The translations under genes were made by a program, and so were the position numbers. A stretch of DNA of 64,000 nucleotides from Bradyrhizobium genosp. L. Lineage in GTDB: Bacteria; Pseudomonadota; Alphaproteobacteria; Rhizobiales; Xanthobacteraceae. The DNA is taken from assembly GCF_015624485.1 (NCBI RefSeq), contig NZ_CP061378.1:5766001-5830000 (forward strand), written 5' to 3'. Below the pieces are notes generated by a model. That model did no database searches. It was not told the origin of the DNA and worked only from the letters and a program-made list of their open reading frames with translations. This document shows, one piece after another, positions 44,932-54,028 of this stretch. The first letter of the stretch is position 1; the number at the start of each line of letters is the position of its first letter.

Positions 44932-45073
44932 GGGAAACTCCCGTACATCCGAGGGGCGCGGGCGACCGCATAAGCGTTCCGCGCCGGATGGCCGTGAAGT
45001 GCCACCCGGGACATAGGTTTTCGAGATGTGGCGTATGAGGACGTTATAGGAATTCCATAAGTGCCGCCGTCGT
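44932..45073 (-). promoter_or_regulatory. Presumed kdp promoter region
   Basis: This is the sequence directly upstream of the kdp operon, ending at a dispersed repeat. It contains GTTATAGGAATTCCATAA near 45044, in which GGAATTCC is palindromic and AT-rich against its surroundings. No EcfG motif fits here. I could not identify a KdpE operator with certainty. Confidence 0.4.
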
Positions 45074-45165
45074 CCGTAGGGTGGGCAAAGCGAAGCGTGC
45101 CCACCCTCACGAGCACGTCACTTGAAGGTGGGCACGGCGCTGTGCGCCTTTGCCCACCCTACGGA
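45074..45165. repeat. Dispersed palindromic repeat, family A, copy 2
   Basis: Outer arms CCGTAGGGTGGGCAAAG / CTTTGCCCACCCTACGG are perfectly complementary over 17 bp; inner arms GTGCCCACC / GGTGGGCAC add a second pair of stems. It matches the element at 32561-32650. Confidence 0.88.
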
Positions 45166-45172
45166 CTTCCCA

Positions 45173-45294
45173 GTCGTCCCGGCGAAGGCCGGGACCCATA
45201 ACCCCAAATGCCGTTTGGCGCGCGCCGCTGGAACGACGAATCCCTTTCACAGCACCCGCCGCGGAGTATGGGTCCCGGCTTTCGCCGGGACGAC
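45173..45294. repeat. Dispersed inverted repeat, family C
   Basis: Two 28-bp arms, GTCGTCCCGGCGAAGGCCGG... at 45173-45200 and the near-perfect reverse complement at 45267-45294, flank 66 bases. Each arm also contains its own hairpin (CCCGGC..GCCGGG). It begins eight bases after the family A copy. Confidence 0.85.
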
Positions 45295-45429
45295 ACGGGG
45301 ACACGCCCCGTTCCATCTTTATGGAATCCCTATATCTCCGCCTCTCGCCTCATCTCGTTTTCAAACGGCGATCCCGTCATTTTGGACGTGCGGCCAATAT
45401 CTTGGGCCGCGCGTGGACGAGATGACGTC

Positions 45430-45894
45430 ATGTCAGTGCTTTCCGAAAACTCCTCCGTCGAGCTCGGCGACCGGCTGCGCGGCGCTTATGCCGTCACAGC
45501 AGAGTTCATGGCCGACCTCATCAGCCAGACTTGCCGGCGCTTGCCATCGGCCGGCCAAAGCGGCAAGGCCGCGCATGTCGAGCGCCTGATTCTATCAGGC
45601 GCCTGGACCGATGCAGCACTGGCGCTGCTCGATCTCGAGCTGCCGCAATGGCAGCTCCGCCGCCTGGTCTATGACGAGAGCGAATGGCATTGCGCGTTGT
45701 CGCGCCAGCGCGAGTTGCCGGACTGGCTCGACCAGTCGATCGAGACCCATCATGCCGATCTTGCGCTTGCGATCCTTGCCGCCTTCGTCGAGGCGCAGCG
45801 GATCAGCGCGCCCGAGAGCCGCACCAGCGTGCCCCGCGTCCGCCGTGGCGCACCTTCGCTCCACGAGCCGCAACTCGTCGACAATTTTTCCTGA
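45430..45894 (+). CDS. Conserved-looking hypothetical protein (154 aa)
   Basis: The product begins MSVLSENSSVELGDRLRGAY. It appears soluble and largely helical: LADLISQTCRRLP-like, then ILSGAWTDAALALLDLELP, WQLRRLVYDESEWHCALS and THHADLALAILAAFVEAQ. No signal peptide or membrane helix is visible. I do not recognise a family. It may be co-transcribed with the small membrane protein that starts 14 bases after it. Confidence 0.7.
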   Translation: MSVLSENSSVELGDRLRGAYAVTAEFMADLISQTCRRLPSAGQSGKAAHVERLILSGAWTDAALALLDLELPQWQLRRLVYDESEWHCALSRQRELPDWLDQSIETHHADLALAILAAFVEAQRISAPESRTSVPRVRRGAPSLHEPQLVDNFS

Positions 45895-45907
45895 TGGCCG
45901 CACCGCC

Positions 45908-46183
45908 ATGAATGCGAAAGATCTGCCGCGCGGGCTGCGGTCGGTGCAGGTCCTGATCCGGTTCGGATTCCGGCTCGCCATCATGCTCGGCTTTGCCGCC
46001 TTCGCCAGTGCCGGCTTCGGCCGTGGCCTGGTCGCGCTGTTGTGGATGTCGGCCCTGATCTGCGCCGCGGTCGGCGCCTTCAGGCGCGAACCGCCATTCG
46101 CAGGCCATCTTAACCATTGGGACGAAATGACCGCCTATGCCGCGCTGTGCGCGCTGAACACCGGCATCGTCCAGCATACCTGA
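45908..46183 (+). CDS. Small membrane protein of unknown function (91 aa)
   Basis: The product begins MNAKDLPRGLRSVQVLIRFG and has two hydrophobic stretches (LAIMLGFAAFASAGFG; LVALLWMSALICAAVGAF) separated by a short turn, followed by a polar end with HLNHWDEMTAYAALCALNTG. Family not recognised. It follows the 154-aa gene with a 13-base gap, so the two are probably one unit. Confidence 0.6.
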   Translation: MNAKDLPRGLRSVQVLIRFGFRLAIMLGFAAFASAGFGRGLVALLWMSALICAAVGAFRREPPFAGHLNHWDEMTAYAALCALNTGIVQHT

Positions 46184-46284
46184 TCCTATGCCGCGCTTAT
46201 GAAGTCGCTCGCCGGTCGCGCTCGATTTCATATCCCGCGCGCGCGACATTGGACGCGTGATGACCACCACAAGGACCGACTAAC

Positions 46285-46560
46285 GTGAAACTCGTCGAGC
46301 CTCCCTCGTGCAGCGCGGCGTCTTCCATCGTCTTCATCGGCCGCAACCACCGCGGCCAGTGGGTCGCCCAGCAGCAGAACGGCCTGTTCGGCGGCCTGTT
46401 CGTCAACCGCGCCCAGGCCGTGAAATACGCGTTGTTCGAGAACGGCCAGCATCCCGAAATGATCGTCGACGTCGCGCGCGAGATCGAGCTCGACATGCGC
46501 GGCGAGAGCGCGAGGCAAGTCATTGCAATGCACAATGGCCCGCGCCAGCAACGTCCGTGA
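46285..46560 (+). CDS. Small conserved-looking hypothetical protein (91 aa), GTG start
   Basis: The product begins MKLVEPPSCSAASSIVFIGR and contains a compact core: NHRGQWVAQQQNGLFGGLFV, NRAQAVKYALFENGQHPEMI and VDVAREIELDM. The pattern resembles small DUF2188-like alpha/beta proteins that begin with a short strand pair and a helix, but the match is not good enough to name. AAGGA lies 10-14 bases upstream of GTG. Confidence 0.6.
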   Translation: MKLVEPPSCSAASSIVFIGRNHRGQWVAQQQNGLFGGLFVNRAQAVKYALFENGQHPEMIVDVAREIELDMRGESARQVIAMHNGPRQQRP

Positions 46561-46622
46561 CATCACGCCCATATTGAGGTTCTCCGCCGCCGCCCCATAT
46601 GCTCGGCGAGGGAGTGCTTGCC

Positions 46623-47999
46623 GTGCAGATTTTTCGGGCGGCTCTCGTTGCGGTGACGACGTTCATTGCTCTGGCTGTCTCGATCCGTCCCGGTGTGGCG
46701 GAAGAGAACAGCCGCCTTGCCCTGACCATTTCAATCGACGGAGCGATCGGGCCGGCATCGGCCAGCTATGTCAAGGACGCGCTCGCCAAGGCGGCCGAAC
46801 GACGCGCCGAGATCGTCGTGCTGCGCTTGAATACGCCGGGCGGTCTCAACTCCAGCATGCGCGAGATCATCGCAGACGTGCTCGCCTCGCCCGTTCCCGT
46901 GATCGGCTATGTCGCGCCCTCCGGGGCCCATGCGGCGAGTGCCGGGACCTACATCCTCTATGCGACGCATCTCGCCGCCATGGCGCCGGGCACCAATATC
47001 GGCGCGGCGACGCCGGTTCAGATCGGCGCACCGATGCCGGGGCTGCCTGGCACCCCCGACAAGGACGGCAAGGACAACAAGGCCGGCGAGAAGGACGCCA
47101 TGACGGCCAAGGTGACCAATGATGCCGTCGCCTTCATCCGTAGCCTCGCCGAGCTGCGTGGCCGCAATGCCGACTGGGCCGAGAAGGCGGTGCGCGAGGC
47201 CGCCACCCTGTCCGCCAATGCAGCGCTGCAGGCGGGAGTCATCGAGATTGTTGCGCGTGATCCGGCCGATTTGCTCAGGCAGGTTGACGGCCGCATGGTG
47301 GAGATCGCGGGCAAGACGCAACACCTGGCGACGAAGGATCTTGCGCTGGAGGCCATCGAGCCCGGCTGGATTTCGCGGCTGCTCGCGGTCATCACCGATC
47401 CCAACGTCGCATTCATCCTGCTGATGGTCGGCATCTACGGGCTGATCTTCGAGTTCATGTCGCCCGGCATGATCGGCCCCGGCGTGGTCGGGACGATCTG
47501 TCTGCTGCTCGGCCTTTATGCCCTCAACATGCTGCCGACCAATTATGCCGGCTTCGCGCTGATGCTGGTCGGGATCGTGCTGCTCGCGGTCGAGGCCTTC
47601 AATCCGACGGTCGTGATCGGCGTCGGAGGGCTCTTAGCCTTCGTGCTGGGCGCGCTGATGCTGTTCCGGGGCGAGGCGCCCGGCTACACCCTGTCATGGT
47701 GGGTGATCGGCATCACCGCGGCAATGTTCGCAGCCTTCCTGGTTGCGGTGCTCGGCGCGCTGCGCCGCGCCGCCAGGGGACCGGTCCTGACAGGCGCGCA
47801 AGCCATGCAGGGCCTGCCCGCCGAGGTGCTCGACTGGACCGGAACCACAGGTCACGTCTTCGCCAATGGCGAGCGCTGGCAGGCGCGCGGCACCGAGACG
47901 TTCAGGTCCGGAGAGACGGTCGAAGTGGCCAACATCATCGATTTGACGCTGGTGGTGCGGCGCGCCGCGATCGCCGCCGGCGCAGGAGGTTCAGCATGA
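46623..47999 (+). CDS. nfeD: NfeD-family membrane serine protease (ClpP-class)
   Basis: The 458-aa protein has an N-terminal signal/anchor (FRAALVAVTTFIALAVSI), a ClpP-like protease domain with the active serine in PSGAHAASAGTYILYATHL, four to five membrane helices (about residues 260-380) and a C-terminal OB-like NfeD domain. Archaeal homologues cleave the partner stomatin, and the pair maintains membrane quality. GTG at 46623 is chosen since GGGAG lies eight bases upstream; the frame is open eight codons earlier. It overlaps the slipin gene by ATGA. Confidence 0.92.
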   Translation: MQIFRAALVAVTTFIALAVSIRPGVAEENSRLALTISIDGAIGPASASYVKDALAKAAERRAEIVVLRLNTPGGLNSSMREIIADVLASPVPVIGYVAPSGAHAASAGTYILYATHLAAMAPGTNIGAATPVQIGAPMPGLPGTPDKDGKDNKAGEKDAMTAKVTNDAVAFIRSLAELRGRNADWAEKAVREAATLSANAALQAGVIEIVARDPADLLRQVDGRMVEIAGKTQHLATKDLALEAIEPGWISRLLAVITDPNVAFILLMVGIYGLIFEFMSPGMIGPGVVGTICLLLGLYALNMLPTNYAGFALMLVGIVLLAVEAFNPTVVIGVGGLLAFVLGALMLFRGEAPGYTLSWWVIGITAAMFAAFLVAVLGALRRAARGPVLTGAQAMQGLPAEVLDWTGTTGHVFANGERWQARGTETFRSGETVEVANIIDLTLVVRRAAIAAGAGGSA

Positions 48000-48757
48000 T
48001 GCTCGATTATTTCAGCTACGCGGCGCTTGCGCTGGTGATCGTGATTTTCCTGTCGCAGGCCGTTCGCGTGCTGCGCGAATATGAGCGCGGCGTGATCTTC
48101 ACGCTCGGCCGCTTCTCTGGTGTGAAGGGCCCGGGGCTGTTCCTGCTGATCCCGGTGGTGCAGCAGCTGGTGAAGGTCGATCTCCGGGTGATGGTCCAGG
48201 TGGTGCCGCCGCAGGACGTGATCTCGCGCGACAACGTCTCGGTCAAGGTCAACGCCGTGCTCTACTTCCGCATCGTCGATCCCGAACGCGCCATCATCAA
48301 GGTCGGCGACTACATGGCCGCAACCAGCCAGCTCGCGCAGACCACGCTGCGCTCGGTGCTCGGCAAGCACGAGCTCGACGAGATGCTTGCGGAACGCGAC
48401 CGGCTGAACGCCGACATCCAGGAGATCCTCGACAAGCAGACCGACGTCTGGGGCATCAAGGTCACCGCGATCGAGATCAAGGATGTCGATATCAACGAGA
48501 CCATGGTGCGGGCGATCGCCAAGCAGGCCGAGGCGGAACGGTTGCGGCGCGCCAAGGTGATCAACGCGATGGGCGAGCAGCAGGCCGCCGAGAAGCTGGT
48601 CGAGGCCGGGCGGATCCTCGCCCAGGAACCGCAGGCGATGCAGCTACGCTACTTCGAGGCGCTGCACGATATCGCCGGCGAGCGCTCGTCGACCGTAGTG
48701 TTTCCGGTGCCGATGAACCTGCTCGATCACCTGACGCGACGGAGCGAGGCGACCTGA
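47996..48757 (+). CDS. Slipin (stomatin-like SPFH/band 7 protein)
   Basis: The 253-aa protein has one N-terminal membrane helix (YFSYAALALVIVIFLSQAV), then a band 7 domain: LREYERGVIFTLGRFSGVKG, VPPQDVISRDNVSVKVNAV and TLRSVLGKHELDEMLAERD. The C-terminal coiled-coil begins KQAEAERLRRAKVINAMGEQ. It forms the usual NfeD-slipin pair. AGGAGG sits five bases before the ATG. The 3' end overlaps a convergent small frame by 31 bp. Confidence 0.95.
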   Translation: MMLDYFSYAALALVIVIFLSQAVRVLREYERGVIFTLGRFSGVKGPGLFLLIPVVQQLVKVDLRVMVQVVPPQDVISRDNVSVKVNAVLYFRIVDPERAIIKVGDYMAATSQLAQTTLRSVLGKHELDEMLAERDRLNADIQEILDKQTDVWGIKVTAIEIKDVDINETMVRAIAKQAEAERLRRAKVINAMGEQQAAEKLVEAGRILAQEPQAMQLRYFEALHDIAGERSSTVVFPVPMNLLDHLTRRSEAT

Positions 48758-48915
48758 CCCGGCTGATGCTTGGCGCGCCAGGCCGGACCGGGACCGCGCA
48801 TGTAGTGCGCCTCGGGCCGATAGACGCCGATCGGCTGGCCGATCCAGGCCAGGAACTTGAACAGCGCCTCTGCGGCGCGGCGCAGCAGGACGCCGACAGA
48901 TGACACGACACGCAT
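48727..48915 (-). CDS. Possible 62-aa protein, convergent with slipin
   Basis: The frame begins MRVVSSVGVLLRRAAEALFK and continues FLAWIGQPIGVYRPEAHYMR. It has an amphipathic/hydrophobic N-terminal helix and a basic end. It starts one base after the stop of the upstream small gene, with GGGA before the ATG. Its last 31 bases overlap the end of the slipin gene on the other strand. Family unknown; coding status plausible but unproven. Confidence 0.4.
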   Translation of the reverse strand: MRVVSSVGVLLRRAAEALFKFLAWIGQPIGVYRPEAHYMRGPGPAWRAKHQPGQVASLRRVR

Positions 48916-48916
48916 C

Positions 48917-49192
48917 TCAGTAATCCCACTTCTCGCCGAGCACGACCGGCGTGCGCGGATAGCGCGTGGCGTCGCCACCGATCGTGCCGACATCCAGATT
49001 GATGCGCGCCCAGTCCTCGTGACCGCGGTGCAGCAACAGCTCGTTGCGCAGGCGGTGGATCTTGGCCGCCGCGATCGCGCGGTGGATCGCCCTGAAGGCG
49101 GCGCGGATCCGCCGCAACGCCCGCCGCGCCGTGAAGCGATGCGAAGCGGTGGCCTCCAGCATCCGGACATCGTGCGAATAGAGCAGGGTCAT
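48917..49192 (-). CDS. Hypothetical basic protein (91 aa)
   Basis: The product starts MTLLYSHDVRMLEATASHRF, after AAGG with good spacing, and continues with an Arg-rich helix (RALRRIRAAFRAIHRAIAAA) and NELLLHRGHEDWARINLD. The sequence looks like a real small soluble protein, but I do not recognise the family. The open frame extends upstream to 49363; those codons are low quality. Divergent from hsp20. Confidence 0.55.
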   Translation of the reverse strand: MTLLYSHDVRMLEATASHRFTARRALRRIRAAFRAIHRAIAAAKIHRLRNELLLHRGHEDWARINLDVGTIGGDATRYPRTPVVLGEKWDY

Positions 49193-49277
49193 GTCACACC
49201 TTCCTTCCGGCGGCGCGCGTGCGCACCGCGTCAAGCCCAGAAGATGCTGAGAAGGCAGTAGGAATTCGAGAGGATCC

Positions 49278-49318
49278 GCCATCAAGCCGCATAGCCGCGG
49301 CATAAGCGGCTTGATGGC
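49278..49318. promoter_or_regulatory. 13-bp perfect inverted repeat upstream of hsp20-lon
   Basis: GCCATCAAGCCGC at 49278-49290 and its exact complement at 49306-49318 flank a 15-base centre that itself contains GCCGCGGC. It lies 125 bp before hsp20 and 85 bp from the divergent small gene. It may be an operator or an RNA hairpin; no T-run follows. Confidence 0.6.
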
Positions 49319-49443
49319 GCGAGCATCACCACAAATCGGAAAATTGCGGAGCTTTTGCCCCAAAATCCTCCTCTCCGGAGCAGGTTTACGGTCGGCGGCA
49401 AGACCGCTAACGTCAGCCCCAAAGCGACACGGAGAAGGCGCCC

Positions 49444-49848
49444 ATGCGGCCCAAGGATCCCCTCAACTGGATGCTGTCGGATGCGATCGAGACGCTCGCC
49501 CGGGCGGAGCGCATGCAGCAGCGCTTCCTCAATCTGCATCCCGCCGGCAACCGCGAGCCGAGCTGGGAACCGCCGATGGACGTCATCGAGACCGACGACG
49601 AGATCCTGATCTTCATTGCATTGCCGGGGGTCGACCCTGACGACGTGGAGACCGCGCTCGACGGCGCGACGCTCATCATCAGCGGCCGCCGCACCCTCCC
49701 CCCCGAACTGCGCGACGCCCGCATCCTGCGCCTCGAGCTGCCGCAGGGCCGCTTCGAGCGCCGCATCCAGCTGCCTGTCGGCCGCTACACCATCAGCCGC
49801 TTCGCCGCGCATGGCTGCGTCGGCCTGCGGCTCGGCAAATCGAGCTAA
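49444..49848 (+). CDS. Small heat shock protein (Hsp20/alpha-crystallin)
   Basis: The 134-aa chaperone has an alpha-crystallin domain from about residue 42: WEPPMDVIETDDEILIFIAL, then PGVDPDDVETALDGATLIIS and ELPQGRFERRIQLPVGRY. The N-terminal arm (LNWMLSDAIETLARAERMQQ) is the expected oligomerisation segment. It is shorter and more diverged than the HspA/HspB types of rhizobia and lacks the usual I-X-I tail. It prevents aggregation of unfolded proteins; adjacent lon, 12 bp downstream, would degrade them. Confidence 0.92.
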   Translation: MRPKDPLNWMLSDAIETLARAERMQQRFLNLHPAGNREPSWEPPMDVIETDDEILIFIALPGVDPDDVETALDGATLIISGRRTLPPELRDARILRLELPQGRFERRIQLPVGRYTISRFAAHGCVGLRLGKSS

Positions 49849-49860
49849 CGGAGTTTTGGC

Positions 49861-52248
<2,388 letters not shown>

Positions 52249-52396
52249 TCGCGACAGTCCTGCGACATCGCAGCCGGCGCGCCTCAAAAATACTCGCCGC
52301 CGCAATCAATCATAGATTGTCTGGATATCGGTAAATTGTCTATGGTTGCTTCGACGCGCGGCAATGTTGCCAGCCGCCGGGCCGGGAATTGCGATC

Positions 52397-53023
52397 ATGG
52401 CGAAGTCATTTGAAATCGAAATTGCGCTTGACGATCTCGAGCTGCTGAAAGCCCAAGGATATCTGCTGTGCGTTGCCGGCGCCTTTGGCGAGGAGAGGCC
52501 CCTCGTCGTCTGGCGGTGCTTCGGCAATTATCTGGAGAACAACCCTTTCAGCCTGACCGGTCAGTTCGAGGTGTTCGCCACCTCCTCGTTCAAGATCGGT
52601 GGCGTGGTCCATGTCGATACCAAAACCATGGCGATCGCGCCGGGCCAGCAGACCACATTCACCGCGGATGCGGAATTCCAGCCGCCGGTTGCGATCGACC
52701 AGCCGCGCAGTATCATGATTCAAAGCCAGTATCCCGGACCCACCCACATCGGGTTTAACAGCACGCTGACGGGCCCTGACAATGTTCAGCAGACGACGCC
52801 GATCTTCGTCTCGGACAACGTGTTCGGTTCTACTAATTTTGTCTTCATGCCCCTCGACGCATTCCAGGTCTGGCTGCAGCAGAATGTCGTGACCAGCAAC
52901 ATCATCGATCCCCACATTACCAATCCGGGCACGATCGATCTGACGAATAAGGATTTCGTGAAGCTAACCTACCAGAACGGCAAGTGGTCCGAACAACCCG
53001 ATGCGCGGCCGAGCGCTGCGTGA
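52397..53023 (+). CDS. Uncharacterised protein, tandem paralogue 1
   Basis: The 208-aa product begins MAKSFEIEIALDDLELLKAQ and lacks signal peptide or membrane helix. It looks all-beta. It shares a chain of motifs with the next gene: NYL..F, F-F-(A/G)-T, GPTHIGFNSTLTGPDNVQQT-TPI, MPLDAFQVWLQQNVVTSN, and a closing IDLTNKDFVKLTYQNGKWS. No family is recognised. Its base composition is less GC-rich than lon and its promoter region is AT-rich, which hints at a different origin. ATTGTCT occurs twice, 19 bp apart, upstream (52316 and 52335). Confidence 0.8.
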   Translation: MAKSFEIEIALDDLELLKAQGYLLCVAGAFGEERPLVVWRCFGNYLENNPFSLTGQFEVFATSSFKIGGVVHVDTKTMAIAPGQQTTFTADAEFQPPVAIDQPRSIMIQSQYPGPTHIGFNSTLTGPDNVQQTTPIFVSDNVFGSTNFVFMPLDAFQVWLQQNVVTSNIIDPHITNPGTIDLTNKDFVKLTYQNGKWSEQPDARPSAA

Positions 53024-53051
53024 CCCGGCCGTTCGCCAAAGGGAAGCTGCC

Positions 53052-53672
53052 ATGGTGAAACTCGTTCAGATCCAGATCCATCAGACCGACTACCGAACCC
53101 TGAAATCCGGCAACTACAATCTCTGCTTTGCGCAGAAGACCAACGGTGCCTACACCGTGCTGTGCCAGTCGATCTCGAACTATCTGCCGTCCACCCACTT
53201 CTCGTGGCAGCCCGATTACCAGCTCTTCGGCACCAATTTCTTCACCGCAGGCGCCGCTGTGGTCGTCGAGACCAATGCCGTAGCCGTCGACCTCGTCAGG
53301 ATGAGCGTGGCCGCCATCGACGCTGCGGGCGTCGTGGAACCGGCGGCTGGCGGAGCCGCCGTCAGCTTCATCCCGTTCTCCAACGCGAACGGCCCTATCC
53401 ATGTCGGACTGATCGGGTCGTCCGCCGGCCCCGATGATACGCAGCAGTCGCTGCCGATCCATGTCGGACCGCAAGCCGCCGGCATCGGCCTCGCGCTGCT
53501 TGCGCCACTCGACATGGTTCGGGTCTGGTTTCAGCAGAACATCGCGACCAGCACGATGCTGAGCGCTGAGATGCTGGCAAGCGGCCCGAACGCGATCGAG
53601 GTCGACCTGACGGCCTCGGACAAGGCCTCGCTGCACTACGAGAGCGGCATGTGGTCGATCATCGATGCGTGA
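53052..53672 (+). CDS. Uncharacterised protein, tandem paralogue 2
   Basis: The 206-aa product begins MVKLVQIQIHQTDYRTLKSG and aligns along its full length with the preceding protein: SNYLPSTHFSWQPDYQLFGT, GPIHVGLIGSSAGPDDTQQS, APLDMVRVWFQQNIATST and VDLTASDKASLHYESGMWS. Identity seems about 25-30% by eye, so the duplication is old. It is predicted soluble and all-beta. The gap between the two genes is 28 bp, with GGGAAG before the ATG. Function unknown; a two-component assembly is a testable guess. Confidence 0.8.
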   Translation: MVKLVQIQIHQTDYRTLKSGNYNLCFAQKTNGAYTVLCQSISNYLPSTHFSWQPDYQLFGTNFFTAGAAVVVETNAVAVDLVRMSVAAIDAAGVVEPAAGGAAVSFIPFSNANGPIHVGLIGSSAGPDDTQQSLPIHVGPQAAGIGLALLAPLDMVRVWFQQNIATSTMLSAEMLASGPNAIEVDLTASDKASLHYESGMWSIIDA

Positions 53673-53687
53673 GGCCAGCGGCGCGCC

Positions 53688-53936
53688 TCAGCTCTTCCCC
53701 ATGCAGTCTTCGATGTAGAACCAGCGGTCGTCGCCGGTCAGGCCCTTGGCTTTCACTTCGGCGCGGCAGGCCTTCAGCTTGGGCTTGTTGGCCCGCCAAT
53801 GCGCCCGCATCTCCTTCAGCTTCTGCATGCTGAGCTTCATCCTCGACGGCTTGGCCTCGGTGGTCTGGGCGGACGCCGAATGCAGCGAGCCGGCCAGGAG
53901 CAACACGGCCGCGAGACAGCTTGCAGTACGAAACAT
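53688..53936 (-). CDS. Small secreted PsiF-like protein
   Basis: The 82-aa product starts MFRTASCLAAVLLLAGSLHS, a signal peptide with likely cleavage after ASA. The mature part is basic and ends with one motif, LKACRAEVKAKGLTGDDRWF, then YIEDCMGK, that resembles the repeat of phosphate-starvation protein PsiF (Cys-(X)n-KAKGL-GD-R-X-F-X-X-C). GGGGG lies five bases upstream of the chosen ATG. Function of PsiF-like proteins is unknown. Confidence 0.7.
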   Translation of the reverse strand: MFRTASCLAAVLLLAGSLHSASAQTTEAKPSRMKLSMQKLKEMRAHWRANKPKLKACRAEVKAKGLTGDDRWFYIEDCMGKS

Positions 53937-54028
53937 TGAAACCCCCATTCCCAATTGTTGTTGATTTAACAAACGCGATCGCCGCAGGGACCTGATGAAC
54001 AGGCATCCCGCGGCGACGAGAGCAGCGA

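Noticed and set aside
44627..44971. N-terminal extension of kdpA
   Set aside because: The extension is low-complexity Arg/Ala/Leu sequence, covers kdpF and the micro-ORFs, and standard KdpA starts at MTVIGWMQ.
49360..49443. ROSE-type RNA thermometer before hsp20
   Set aside because: CCTCCTCTCC near 49367 could pair with GGAGAAGG before the ATG, but the ROSE signature near the Shine-Dalgarno is missing and pairing would be long range.
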